Shown here: piece after piece, positions 9,186 to 17,462 of the stretch
Layout: each line of letters opens with the position of its first letter
Position numbering within the stretch: position 1 is the first letter of the stretch
NCBI GenBank assembly: GCA_009773635.1
Contig: WSYC01000022.1
Span: 1-45,179 of the forward strand
Direction of reading: 5' to 3'
Length of the DNA: 45,179 nucleotides
From: Beijerinckiaceae bacterium
GTDB lineage: Bacteria; Pseudomonadota; Alphaproteobacteria; Rhizobiales; Beijerinckiaceae
The notes under the pieces: model-generated
Database searches by the model: none
Seen by the model: the letters and a program-made list of their open reading frames with translations, nothing else
Told to the model about the DNA's origin: nothing
Made by a program: the position numbers and the translations under genes

Positions 9186-11399
9186 ATGCTGAAGAACGAA
9201 CCTGAAATCACCCCCGAACTCGTCAAGGCCCACGGCCTGAAGCCCGACGAATACGAGCGCTTCGTGCAGCTCATCGGGCGGGTGCCGACGCTCACCGAAC
9301 TCGGGATCGTCTCGGCGATGTGGAACGAGCACTGCTCCTACAAATCCTCGCGGCTGCACCTCAAGGGCCTGCCCACCAAGGGCAAGCGCGTCATCCATGG
9401 CCCCGGCGAGAACGCGGGTGTGGTCGATATCGGCGACGGCATGGTCTGCGCCTTCAAGATGGAGAGCCACAACCACCCCTCCTATATCGAGCCCTATCAG
9501 GGCGCGACGACCGGGGTCGGCGGCATCCTGCGCGATGTCTTCACCATGGGCGCGCGCCCGGTCGCGTGCCTCAACGCGCTGCGCTTCGGCGCGCCGGACC
9601 ATCCGAAAACGAAGCACCTCGTCGCGGGTGTCGTCGCCGGCATCGGCGGCTATGGCAATTCCTTCGGCGTGCCGACGGTCGCCGGGCAGGTCGGGTTCCA
9701 CCCGCGCTATAACGGCAATATCCTCGTCAACGCGATGGCGGTCGGCATCGCCAAAAAAGAGATGATCTTCACGAGCCAGGCCTCCGGCGTCGGCATGCCG
9801 ATCGTCTATCTCGGCTCGAAGACGGGCCGCGACGGTATCCACGGCGCGACGATGGCCTCCGCCGAATTCGACGACAACTCGGACGAGAAGCGCCCGACGG
9901 TGCAGGTCGGTGATCCCTTCGCCGAAAAGCTGCTGCTGGAAGCCAGCCTCGAGATCATGGCCAAGGGCTGCGTCATCGCCATTCAGGATATGGGGGCTGC
10001 GGGCCTCACCTGCTCGGCGGTCGAAATGGGCGCGAAGGGCGATCTCGGCGTCGAGCTCGATCTCGACAAGGTGCCGTGCCGCGAGCCGGGCATGAGCGCC
10101 TACGAGATGATGCTCTCCGAGAGCCAGGAGCGCATGCTGATGGTGCTCCACCCGCACAAGGAGGCGGAAGCGCGCGCGATCTTCACCAAATGGGGGCTCG
10201 ATTTCGCGGTGATCGGCAAGACGACCGATACGCTGCGCTTCGTCATCAAGCACCGGGGCGAGGTGATGGCGGATCTGCCCATCAAGGAGCTTGGCGACGA
10301 AGCCCCGATGTATGATCGCCCGTGGGTGGAAACCCCGAAACGGCAGGCCGTGCGGCGCGGCGATGTCGCCCCGCCCTGCACCAACGCCGAGGCGCTCATC
10401 AAGCTGATCGGCTCGCCGGATATGTGCTCGAAGCGCTGGGTCTGGGAGCAGTACGACCACCTCATCCTCGGCAATACCGTGCAGATGCCCGGTGGCGACG
10501 CGGCCGTGATCCGGCTGGAGAACGGACCGAAGGGCCTTGCCGTCACCTGTGATGTCACGCCGCGCTATGTCGAGGCGGACCCGTTCGAGGGCGGCAAGCA
10601 GGCGGTGGCGGAATGCTGGCGCAACCTCTGTGCCGTCGGCGCGGAACCGATCGCGCTCACGGACAACCTCAACTTCGGCAACCCCGAACGGCCGGAAATC
10701 ATGGGCCAGTTCGTGATGGCCGTGCGCGGCATTGGTGAAGCATCCCGCCGGCTCGATTTCCCGGTCGTTTCCGGCAATGTCAGCCTCTACAACGAGACCA
10801 ACGGGCAAGGCATTCTCCCCACGCCGACGATCGGCGGCGTCGGGCTGCTCGAAGACGTCACCAAGCACGCGACGCTCGCGTTCAAGAAGTCCGGCGATGC
10901 CATCCTGCTCATCGGCGAAACCAGGGGCTGGCTCGGTTCCTCCGCCTATCTCGCGACGCTTCTTGGCAGCGAGGAAGGCGCACCGCCGCCGGTCGATCTC
11001 GATACCGAGTTCCAGCACGGCATCATCGTCCGCAACCTGATCGCCAACGGCAAGGTTTCTGCCGTGCACGATCTCTCCGATGGCGGGCTCGCCGTCGGCC
11101 TCGCGGAAATGGCGATGGCGGGCAATCTCGGCGCGATGATCCAGGATTTCGAACCCGAAATGCCCAAGCACGCGCTGTTCTTCGGCGAGGATCAGGCGCG
11201 CTATATCGTCACCTGTGACGGCGGAACTGCGGCGCAGATCGAGCATCACCTCTCCGAAGCCGGGATCTATGCGCGATTCATCGGGATTGTCGCCGGCACC
11301 ACGTTGAATTTGCCGGGCGAGGTGCCAATATCCGTTGCGGATTTGCGCGGAGCGCACGAAGGCTGGTTCCCGCGCTTCATGGGCGCAGCGGCGGAGTAA
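9186..11399 (+). CDS. purL: Phosphoribosylformylglycinamidine synthase, large subunit
   Basis: This is a 737-residue PurL of the small type, which works with separate PurS and PurQ subunits. It turns FGAR, glutamine-derived ammonia and ATP into FGAM in de novo purine synthesis. Visible motifs are [42 protein letters not shown] with TGVGGILRD, and in the second half [27 protein letters not shown] and [12 protein letters not shown]. Start ATG 9186 ([12 protein letters not shown]) is preferred to the upstream in-frame ATG 9087 because GAGGTG precedes it and the family begins here. purQ and purS are not in the window. bolA follows 5 bp after the stop. Confidence 0.97.
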   Translation: MLKNEPEITPELVKAHGLKPDEYERFVQLIGRVPTLTELGIVSAMWNEHCSYKSSRLHLKGLPTKGKRVIHGPGENAGVVDIGDGMVCAFKMESHNHPSYIEPYQGATTGVGGILRDVFTMGARPVACLNALRFGAPDHPKTKHLVAGVVAGIGGYGNSFGVPTVAGQVGFHPRYNGNILVNAMAVGIAKKEMIFTSQASGVGMPIVYLGSKTGRDGIHGATMASAEFDDNSDEKRPTVQVGDPFAEKLLLEASLEIMAKGCVIAIQDMGAAGLTCSAVEMGAKGDLGVELDLDKVPCREPGMSAYEMMLSESQERMLMVLHPHKEAEARAIFTKWGLDFAVIGKTTDTLRFVIKHRGEVMADLPIKELGDEAPMYDRPWVETPKRQAVRRGDVAPPCTNAEALIKLIGSPDMCSKRWVWEQYDHLILGNTVQMPGGDAAVIRLENGPKGLAVTCDVTPRYVEADPFEGGKQAVAECWRNLCAVGAEPIALTDNLNFGNPERPEIMGQFVMAVRGIGEASRRLDFPVVSGNVSLYNETNGQGILPTPTIGGVGLLEDVTKHATLAFKKSGDAILLIGETRGWLGSSAYLATLLGSEEGAPPPVDLDTEFQHGIIVRNLIANGKVSAVHDLSDGGLAVGLAEMAMAGNLGAMIQDFEPEMPKHALFFGEDQARYIVTCDGGTAAQIEHHLSEAGIYARFIGIVAGTTLNLPGEVPISVADLRGAHEGWFPRFMGAAAE

Positions 11400-11404
11400 C
11401 GACC

Positions 11405-11635
11405 ATGGCAATGCAGGCAAGTGAAATCGAGCGCATGATCATCGAAGCGCTCCCCGACGCGAAGGTCGAGATCAAGGATCTCGCCGGGGATGGCGATCAC
11501 TACGCCGCGACCGTGGTTTCGGCGTCCTTCAAGGGCCTGCCGAAAGTGAAGCAGCACCAGCTGGTTTACGCGGCCCTCAAGGGCAACATGGGCGGCGTGC
11601 TGCACGCTCTGGCGCTGACGACATCTGCGGAATAA
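11405..11635 (+). CDS. bolA: BolA family iron-sulfur partner protein
   Basis: A 76-residue single-domain BolA/IbaG-like protein with the class II KH-like fold. Motifs: GDGDHYAATVVS and FKGLPKVKQHQLVYAAL, the latter holding the conserved histidine. The family binds CGFS monothiol glutaredoxins through a shared [2Fe-2S] cluster. Here grxD follows 48 bp downstream, which supports that pairing. It begins 5 bp after purL and is probably co-transcribed with it. Confidence 0.94.
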   Translation: MAMQASEIERMIIEALPDAKVEIKDLAGDGDHYAATVVSASFKGLPKVKQHQLVYAALKGNMGGVLHALALTTSAE

Positions 11636-11683
11636 GATCAGGTCAACTCAACGACGCCGGCCTTGACCCGGCAGGAGAAAGAT

Positions 11684-12019
11684 ATGTCCGATATCAACAC
11701 TTTCATCGACAACGAAGTGAAGTCCAACGACGTGGTGCTGTTCATGAAGGGCACGCCGCAGTTCCCGATGTGCGGCTTCTCGGGCCAGGTCGTGCAGATC
11801 CTCGATTACGTCGGCGCACCCTACAAGGCGCACAACGTGCTCGAAAACGCCGACCTCAGGAACGGCATCAAGGACTACGCCAACTGGCCGACGATCCCGC
11901 AGCTCTACATCAAGGGCGAATTTGTCGGCGGCTGCGATATCGTCCGGGAGATGTTCCAGTCGGGCGAGCTTGCGGAAACGCTTGAGGCCAATGGCATCGC
12001 GGTGAAGAAGGCCGGCTAA
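11684..12019 (+). CDS. grxD: Monothiol glutaredoxin (Grx4/GrxD type)
   Basis: A 111-residue single-domain glutaredoxin with the CGFS active site (C30) inside PQFPMCGFSGQ, the WPTIPQLYIKGEFVGG cis-proline loop, and a GGCDIVREM glutathione-binding segment. CGFS glutaredoxins carry and deliver [2Fe-2S] clusters and act with BolA proteins, encoded just upstream. Start ATG 11684 (MSDINTF) has AGGAGAAAG directly upstream; the in-frame start seven codons earlier lacks a site. Confidence 0.96.
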   Translation: MSDINTFIDNEVKSNDVVLFMKGTPQFPMCGFSGQVVQILDYVGAPYKAHNVLENADLRNGIKDYANWPTIPQLYIKGEFVGGCDIVREMFQSGELAETLEANGIAVKKAG

Positions 12020-12026
12020 GCCGCTC

Positions 12027-12314
12027 GTGGTCGTCGATTTCACCGCGCCGCTCTGGCTCTGGAACGGCAAGGGCGCGTGGTACTTCGTCACGCTGCCGGT
12101 GGACCAATCGCAGATCATCAAGATGGCGGTTCCCCGCCGTGGCTGGGGTTCGGTGCGCGTGAAAGCGCGCATCGGCGGGACCAGCTGGGCAACCTCGATC
12201 TTCCCGGACTCAAAATCCGGCGCCTACCTCCTGCCGGTGAAAGCGGATGTGCGCAAGGCCGAGGGCCTCGATCCCGGCGATACCGTCGAGGTGTCCGTTT
12301 CCGTGGATATCTAG
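12027..12314 (+). CDS. DUF1905 domain protein
   Basis: A 95-residue protein made of one DUF1905 domain, a small beta-barrel family of unknown function. Motifs: APLWLWNGKGAWYFVTLP near the start, RRGWGSVRVKARIGGTSW, and SGAYLLPVKADVRKAEGLDPGDTVEV at the end. The start GTG 12027 lies 7 bp after the grxD stop, so it is the probable last gene of purL-bolA-grxD-DUF1905. It is convergent with the hydrolase gene at 12325. No function can be assigned. Confidence 0.85.
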   Translation: MVVDFTAPLWLWNGKGAWYFVTLPVDQSQIIKMAVPRRGWGSVRVKARIGGTSWATSIFPDSKSGAYLLPVKADVRKAEGLDPGDTVEVSVSVDI

Positions 12315-12324
12315 GGTTCGCGCC

Positions 12325-12996
12325 CTAGCGCGCCCGGACGCCTCGGGCAAAGCCGAGCACAGTGCCCACCATCTTGCCATCGATGCCGGCAAAACCATGA
12401 TGACCACGTGCCTGGCAGGGATCACCGTCATTGACCCCGCCATCGAGCCAGACAATGCGCGCGCGGGCTCCCGCCCACTGCTGGAAGGCCGGCACGAGCG
12501 CCGGCAGCGTGACGCGGCAGCCATCCTGCCGATGATGGACGATCAGCGTCGGTGGCAGCGCATCGGGCGAGCCGACGTTCGAGGAAAAATGATCGAGCAT
12601 GCCCGAGGTCAGCACGACGCCATCGGCCGAAAGCGCGCGATGGATGCGGGTTCCGGCGCGGCTGGTGCCGACGACGATGACGGGCCGCGCGATCTTGCGC
12701 ATCGCCTCCACCGCCGCCGCAGGACTGCCGGAGGACGACAGCGAGAGCGTCGCGAAACCACTGGCGGCAAAGGCGCGGCGGTTGCGGATCAGCGAGTTGC
12801 CCTGAAGGCTGGTGATCTCGCCCGTTGAGGTGATGCCGAGATCGCCATCGCCGCCCGGCATCAGGATGATCGACCCGCGCGGCTTGCCCTTCGGGCGCTC
12901 CAGCGAGGCGTCCGTGCCCAACTCCGGCAGAAGCTCCGCCGCGAAGGCACCACAGGAGGTGACGGCCAGAAAAATCGAAACGACGAGTGCACGCAT
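12325..12996 (-). CDS. Exported alpha/beta-hydrolase-like protein
   Basis: A 223-residue exported protein. The nucleophile elbow is VVGTSRAGTRIH (GxSxxG form), an oxyanion-like loop is ILMPGGDGDLG, and a late histidine lies in RGHHGFAGID. The N-terminus MRALVVSIFLAVTSCGAFAA is a signal peptide; VTSC also satisfies the lipobox pattern, so it may be lipid-anchored instead of free. Start ATG 12996 follows GGGGAGAAAG, whereas the longer frame to 13050 lacks a site. The nearest gene on its strand is the AhpD-like gene upstream. The substrate is unknown. Confidence 0.72.
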   Translation of the reverse strand: MRALVVSIFLAVTSCGAFAAELLPELGTDASLERPKGKPRGSIILMPGGDGDLGITSTGEITSLQGNSLIRNRRAFAASGFATLSLSSSGSPAAAVEAMRKIARPVIVVGTSRAGTRIHRALSADGVVLTSGMLDHFSSNVGSPDALPPTLIVHHRQDGCRVTLPALVPAFQQWAGARARIVWLDGGVNDGDPCQARGHHGFAGIDGKMVGTVLGFARGVRAR

Positions 12997-13063
12997 GTCT
13001 TTCTCCCCGATCAAGAACAGAACGCTACGCCGCGTGTCGGCGGATGGCAATCACCGATCGGGA

Positions 13064-13534
13064 TCAGCCCCCCTGTTTCGACGCTGGCGGGGAGAAGCGA
13101 TAGACAACGCCGATGCGATTCCACGCATTGATGACACCAATGGCGGCGACGAGCCCGGCAAGGCCACGATCGCCGAATTCCTCCTCGAATTCCTCGAACT
13201 CCTCATCGGGGATTTCCCCGCCCGCGATCGAGGTCAGCGCTTCCGTGGCATGGAGCGCGATGCGCTCGCGCGGGGTGAAGATGCGTGCCTCGCGCCAGAC
13301 GGCGAGCTGGTCGATCTTCGCCGGCGCGACGCCAAGCTGGCGGCCGAGGTTGATGTGGAACTGCACGCAATAGGCGCAGCCGTTCATCTGCGACGCCCGG
13401 ATCTTCACGAGTTCAACGAGGTCTTTTTCCAATCCCGTCGCGAAGACGGACTGACTGAGCGCGGCAAGCGCGTCGTAGATTTCCGGCGCCATCTTCCTGA
13501 ACGGGCCGATGTCGAGGCGGGTTCCCTCACTCAT
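13064..13534 (-). CDS. Carboxymuconolactone decarboxylase / AhpD-like protein
   Basis: This 156-residue protein has the AhpD-like CxxC motif in NGCAYCVQFH (C53, C56, H60) and the helical CMD fold signatures KIRASQMNGC and WREARIFTPRERIALHATEALT. The CxxC-x3-H arrangement fits alkylhydroperoxidase-like members rather than true decarboxylase. An acidic run EEFEEFEEEFGD lies near the end. GAGGGAG stands upstream of ATG 13534. tlpA lies 37 bp upstream on the same strand, so two thiol-redox genes may be co-transcribed. Confidence 0.9.
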   Translation of the reverse strand: MSEGTRLDIGPFRKMAPEIYDALAALSQSVFATGLEKDLVELVKIRASQMNGCAYCVQFHINLGRQLGVAPAKIDQLAVWREARIFTPRERIALHATEALTSIAGGEIPDEEFEEFEEEFGDRGLAGLVAAIGVINAWNRIGVVYRFSPPASKQGG

Positions 13535-13571
13535 GTCGTTGCTCCCTCGCGCGGCCGATTCAGCCTAGCGC

Positions 13572-14243
13572 CTATTTGAGCGCAGCGCGCACAAAAGCCA
13601 AGGCCTCCGGGCTCGCCCATTCGGCGGGGCCGGCAATATAGGCGAGTTCGCAGCCCTGCGCGTCGATCAGCAGCGTTGTCGGCATGCCGAACGCGCGGCC
13701 CGCCGCCTTCAGGTCCTGGAAGATCTTCGCGGAAGGGTCGGCGTAATACGCCAGATGCGTCACCTTGATCTCCTCCAGGAATTGCCGGGGCTTTTCGAGG
13801 TTGCGCTGATCGATGGAGACCGCGACGACCTCGAAATTTTTCGAACCGAGCTCTGCCTGCACCGCATCGAGCGCCGGCATTTCCTTGCGGCAGGGCACGC
13901 ACCATGTCGCCCAGAGGTTGAGAAGAACCGTCCTGCCCCGGAAAGCGGCCAGCGTCACGGCTTCGCCCTTGGCATTGAAAAAGCTGAGGGAAACAACCGG
14001 CGCGGGCCTGTCCGGCACCTGCAGCGCGGCGACCTCGCCCTTCGCGAGCGGTTTGAGGCTGGCAACCTTCGCCGCCGCTGCCTTGCATTGCCCGGCATTC
14101 GCGACGGTTTTGCCACCGGAGAGGTTGCCGAAGCCGCCAAAGGCATATAGCGAAGCGACAGCCAGAATGAGCGCGAGCACGAGCGGCCCGACCGCAATTT
14201 TTCGCGGCGTGCGCGGGGGTTCTGGCGGGTTCGACATAGTCAT
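13572..14243 (-). CDS. tlpA: Membrane-anchored thiol:disulfide reductase TlpA
   Basis: A 223-residue thioredoxin-like protein: cytoplasmic tail, one membrane segment at about 19-38, then a periplasmic TlpA/ResA-type domain with active site WCVPC (C115, C118) and a cis-proline in [11 protein letters not shown]. TlpA reduces periplasmic targets, classically in cytochrome oxidase copper-site maturation in Bradyrhizobium. The extra cysteines C53 and C194 are family-typical. Its start is 15 bp from the start of divergent argH, so the two promoters must overlap the coding ends. This tlpA-argH head-to-head order is conserved in Hyphomicrobiales. Confidence 0.93.
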   Translation of the reverse strand: MTMSNPPEPPRTPRKIAVGPLVLALILAVASLYAFGGFGNLSGGKTVANAGQCKAAAAKVASLKPLAKGEVAALQVPDRPAPVVSLSFFNAKGEAVTLAAFRGRTVLLNLWATWCVPCRKEMPALDAVQAELGSKNFEVVAVSIDQRNLEKPRQFLEEIKVTHLAYYADPSAKIFQDLKAAGRAFGMPTTLLIDAQGCELAYIAGPAEWASPEALAFVRAALK

Positions 14244-14258
14244 CTCGAGGAGCGTCCC

Positions 14259-15674
14259 TTGGTCAAAACGGTTTCGTCAAACGAAATGTGGGGCGGTCGC
14301 TTCGCCGAAGGTCCGGCGGCCGTCATGGAAGCGATCAACGTCTCGATCGGGTTCGACAAGCGCCTCGCCCAGCAGGATATACAAGGTTCGATCGCCCATG
14401 CCGAGATGCTGAGCGCCCAAGGCATCATCGATCCGCAGTCCGCGGAAGCGATCATGCAAGGCCTCGCCAAGGTCAAGGCTGAAATCGATGCCGGGACGTT
14501 CACGTTTCGGACAGAGCTCGAAGATATCCAGATGAATATCGAGGGCCGGCTGACCGAGATCATCGGCAAACCGGCAGGTCGGCTGCACACCGCCCGCTCG
14601 CGCAACGATCAGGCCGTGACCGGTTTCCGCCTCTGGGTGCGCGACACGCTTGACGGCATCGATGCCGCACTGGCCGATCTCCAGCTGGCGATGGCGGAAA
14701 AGGCCGTCGTTCACGCCGGCACGGTGATGCCGGGCTTCACGCATTTGCAATCGGCGCAGCCGGTGACCTTCGGCCACCACATGATGGCCTATGTCGAAAT
14801 GCTCGGGCGCGATCGCGGGCGGTTCCGCGATGCGCGGGCACGGCTCAACGAATGCCCGCTCGGCGCGGCGGCGCTGGCCGGGACCTCCTTCCCGATCGAC
14901 CGGCATCGCACGGCCAAGGCGCTCGGCTTCGATCGCCCGACCGCCAACAGCCTTGATTCGGTCTCGGATCGCGATTTCGCGCTCGAAGCCCTCGCGGCGG
15001 CCTCGATTCTGGCGATGCACCTCTCACGCCTTGCCGAGGAAATCGTCATCTGGACCTCGGCGCAGTTCGCCTTCGTGAAGCTCTCGGACAAGTTCACGAC
15101 GGGCTCCTCGATCATGCCGCAGAAGCGCAATCCCGATGCCGCCGAACTCGTGCGGGCGAAATCCGGCCGCGTTTATGGCTCGCTGATGGGGCTCCTCACG
15201 GTGATGAAGGGCCTCTCCCTCGCCTATGCCAAGGACATGCAGGAGGACAAGGAGCAGACCTTCGACGCGCTCGACGCGCTGGCGCTCTCGATCGCCGCGA
15301 CCGCCGGCATGGTCCGCGACATGGAGCCGGACGCCAAGCGGCTCAAGAAGGCCGCCGGCGCGGGTTACGCCACCGCAACCGACCTCGCCGACTGGCTGGT
15401 GCGCACGCTGAAGATGCCGTTCCGCGAGGCGCATCACGCCACCGCGCGCATCGTCGGGCTGGCGTCCGCCCGCAACATCGATCTTGAAAAGCTGACTTTG
15501 GCCGAGATGCAGAGCGTCGAGCCGCGCATCACCGCCGAGATTTTCGGCGTGCTGGGCGTCGCGAATTCGGTGAAGAGCCGCGTCAGCTACGGCGGCACCG
15601 CGCCGGTGAATGTGAAAAAGCAGGCTCGCCGCTGGCTGGCCCAGCTCGCGCGCGAAAAGCGCGCGCCGCGATAA
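14259..15674 (+). CDS. argH: Argininosuccinate lyase
   Basis: A 471-residue member of the fumarase/aspartase superfamily that splits argininosuccinate into arginine and fumarate, the last step of arginine synthesis. Motifs: MWGGRF near the start, [22 protein letters not shown], and the signature [13 protein letters not shown] with the catalytic serine about S283. The start is TTG 14259 with GAGGAG 7 nt upstream; the first ATG in frame is nine codons later, at MWGGRF, and has no such site. The gene begins a plus-strand run with the lipoprotein gene and lysA. Confidence 0.97.
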   Translation: MVKTVSSNEMWGGRFAEGPAAVMEAINVSIGFDKRLAQQDIQGSIAHAEMLSAQGIIDPQSAEAIMQGLAKVKAEIDAGTFTFRTELEDIQMNIEGRLTEIIGKPAGRLHTARSRNDQAVTGFRLWVRDTLDGIDAALADLQLAMAEKAVVHAGTVMPGFTHLQSAQPVTFGHHMMAYVEMLGRDRGRFRDARARLNECPLGAAALAGTSFPIDRHRTAKALGFDRPTANSLDSVSDRDFALEALAAASILAMHLSRLAEEIVIWTSAQFAFVKLSDKFTTGSSIMPQKRNPDAAELVRAKSGRVYGSLMGLLTVMKGLSLAYAKDMQEDKEQTFDALDALALSIAATAGMVRDMEPDAKRLKKAAGAGYATATDLADWLVRTLKMPFREAHHATARIVGLASARNIDLEKLTLAEMQSVEPRITAEIFGVLGVANSVKSRVSYGGTAPVNVKKQARRWLAQLAREKRAPR

Positions 15675-15678
15675 ACGT

Positions 15679-15752
15679 GTCATTGCGAGCATAGCGAAGC
15701 AATCCAGAAACCGCTATGGATGGCTTCGACCTCTTGCCTTCGCCAAGATGAC
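15679..15752. repeat. Interspersed palindromic repeat (GTCATTGCGAG... type)
   Basis: A 74-bp intergenic element begins GTCATTGCGAGC and ends GATGAC. Its core CGAAGCAATCCA pairs with TGGATGGCTTCG (one mismatch) across a 10-nt loop. The motif matches by memory a repeat scattered through many Hyphomicrobiales genomes. It lies between argH and the lipoprotein gene. Confidence 0.75.
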
Positions 15753-15783
15753 CTTGATGTCCACGGGAAACCGGAAACGCCCT

Positions 15784-16044
15784 ATGCCACGCATTGTTCG
15801 CCTCAGTCTTGTTCTATTCCTGATGGCCGGTGGTCTCTCTGCCTGCGGCAAGCGCGGGCAGCTTGATCCACCGCCGTCGCAGAAGCAGGCGGTCGAGGAT
15901 GCCGAGGCTGCCGCACCGGCACCGAAGGCGGCTGGTGCAAAGGCGACCGAAGCCAGCGGCGGGCAGACCAAGCTCGGCGCCCGCAAGCGCATCCCCATCA
16001 CGCCGCCGAAGCGCGAACTCCTGATCGACCGGCTTCTGGACTGA
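15784..16044 (+). CDS. lptM: Small LptM/YifL-type lipoprotein
   Basis: An 86-residue protein with a lipoprotein signal peptide and lipobox LSAC (C21) followed by GKRGQLDPP, the hallmark of LptM/YifL proteins. In E. coli LptM helps LptD fold; whether that holds for the alphaproteobacterial homolog is inferred. The rest is Ala/Pro/Lys-rich and disordered. Start ATG 15784 gives a normal signal peptide; upstream in-frame starts at 15748 and 15757 lie within the palindromic repeat's edge and would add a polar extension. lysA follows 24 bp downstream, the usual order in this group. Confidence 0.85.
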   Translation: MPRIVRLSLVLFLMAGGLSACGKRGQLDPPPSQKQAVEDAEAAAPAPKAAGAKATEASGGQTKLGARKRIPITPPKRELLIDRLLD

Positions 16045-16068
16045 TTTCCGCCCGCCACCGAGGCAACC

Positions 16069-17343
16069 ATGCACCACTTCGACTATTCAAACGGCGTTCT
16101 TTGCGCCGAGGACGTTTCGCTGGAAACAATCGCGGTCGAGGTGGGCACGCCGGTCTATGTCTATTCGAGCGCGACGCTGGAGCGGCATTACCGCGTGTTC
16201 TGCGAGGCCGTAAAACCGCATCAGGACCACGTGTTCTACGCCGTGAAAGCCAACGGCAATCTCGGTGTACTGATGACGCTCGCCCGGCTCGGTGCCGGCG
16301 CGGACACGGTGTCCGAGGGCGAAATCAGGAAAGCGCTTGCGGCTGGTATCCCGGCCTCGAAGATCGTCTTTTCCGGCGTCGGCAAGACCGCGGCGGAACT
16401 CGCCTTCGCGGTCGATGCCGGCATCTACCAGATCAACGTCGAGAGTGAGGGCGAGCTTGAAGCGCTCTCGCGCATCGGCGCGGCTCGCGGCAAGCGCCCG
16501 GCGATCGTGCTGCGCGTGAACCCGGAGATCGGCGCGGGCGGGCACGCCAAGATCACCACCGGCGATGCCGCCAACAAGTTTGGCGTTTCCTTCTCCGAGG
16601 CCGAACGGCTCTACGCCAAGGCGTCGAACATGCCCGGCGTTTCCGTGAAGGGGCTCGCTGCGCATATCGGCAGTCAGGTCACGGAATTCTCCGCCTATCG
16701 CGCGGCCTTTCTCAAGATGCGCGGCGTGGTGGAAAACCTGAGGAAGCAAGGCCATCCGGTCGAGCGGCTCGATCTCGGCGGCGGGGTCGGCATTCCCTAC
16801 GAGATGACCCACCCTTACGAGCACGGCACCGAGACACTCGACGCCTACGGCGATATGATCCGGCAGGTGACGGATGGCCTCGATATCGAGCTTGGCTTCG
16901 AGCCCGGCCGCGTGATCGCGGGCAACGCCGGCATCCTCCTGACGAAGGTACTCTACATCAACGAACGCGCCGACCGCGCCTTCCTCATTGTCGACGCCGG
17001 AATGAACGATCTCGTCCGCCCGGCAATGTATGAGGCCTATCACGAGATCTGGCCCGTCCGGCAGCCGGAGCCCGGCGCGAAATCCGTGGCCTATGACGTC
17101 GTCGGGCCGATCTGCGAATCGGGTGATACTTTCACGACCAGCCGCTCACTGCCGGCGATGAAGCCGGGCGATCTCATCGTGATGAAGACCGCCGGGGCCT
17201 ATGGTGCGTCGATGTCCTCGACCTACAACCAGCGCCTGCTGGTGCCCGAGGTGCTGGTGAAAGGTGGGGACTACGCCGTAACCCGCCCGCGCCAGACCTA
17301 CGAAGAATTGATCGGGCTCGATCGCAAGCCTGGCTGGCTTTGA
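16069..17343 (+). CDS. lysA: Diaminopimelate decarboxylase
   Basis: A 424-residue fold-type III PLP enzyme that decarboxylates meso-diaminopimelate to lysine. The Schiff-base lysine is K60 in FYAVKAN. Further motifs are AHIGSQ, LDLGGGVGIPY, FEPGR and the active-site cysteine C349 in PICESGD. The length and motifs are standard. Start ATG 16069. It sits in the argH-lptM-lysA-DUF4175 run conserved in Hyphomicrobiales. Confidence 0.97.
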   Translation: MHHFDYSNGVLCAEDVSLETIAVEVGTPVYVYSSATLERHYRVFCEAVKPHQDHVFYAVKANGNLGVLMTLARLGAGADTVSEGEIRKALAAGIPASKIVFSGVGKTAAELAFAVDAGIYQINVESEGELEALSRIGAARGKRPAIVLRVNPEIGAGGHAKITTGDAANKFGVSFSEAERLYAKASNMPGVSVKGLAAHIGSQVTEFSAYRAAFLKMRGVVENLRKQGHPVERLDLGGGVGIPYEMTHPYEHGTETLDAYGDMIRQVTDGLDIELGFEPGRVIAGNAGILLTKVLYINERADRAFLIVDAGMNDLVRPAMYEAYHEIWPVRQPEPGAKSVAYDVVGPICESGDTFTTSRSLPAMKPGDLIVMKTAGAYGASMSSTYNQRLLVPEVLVKGGDYAVTRPRQTYEELIGLDRKPGWL

Positions 17344-17462
17344 CGCGATTCCAGCCCTGATCCACATGGCTGGGGACTGGCCATCCGGCGTTTCCGTGCT
17401 ACCTTCCTACTGGCGTATGGTCCGGTTCGTGAGCCCGGCCCGCGCGGTGACAGAGGAACGTG

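Noticed and set aside
7686-11420. 1,244-codon open frame on the minus strand
   Set aside because: Only its last 452 codons (from ATG 9044) have a signal peptide, ribosome binding site and family motifs. The rest is antisense to purL, whose motifs are unmistakable.
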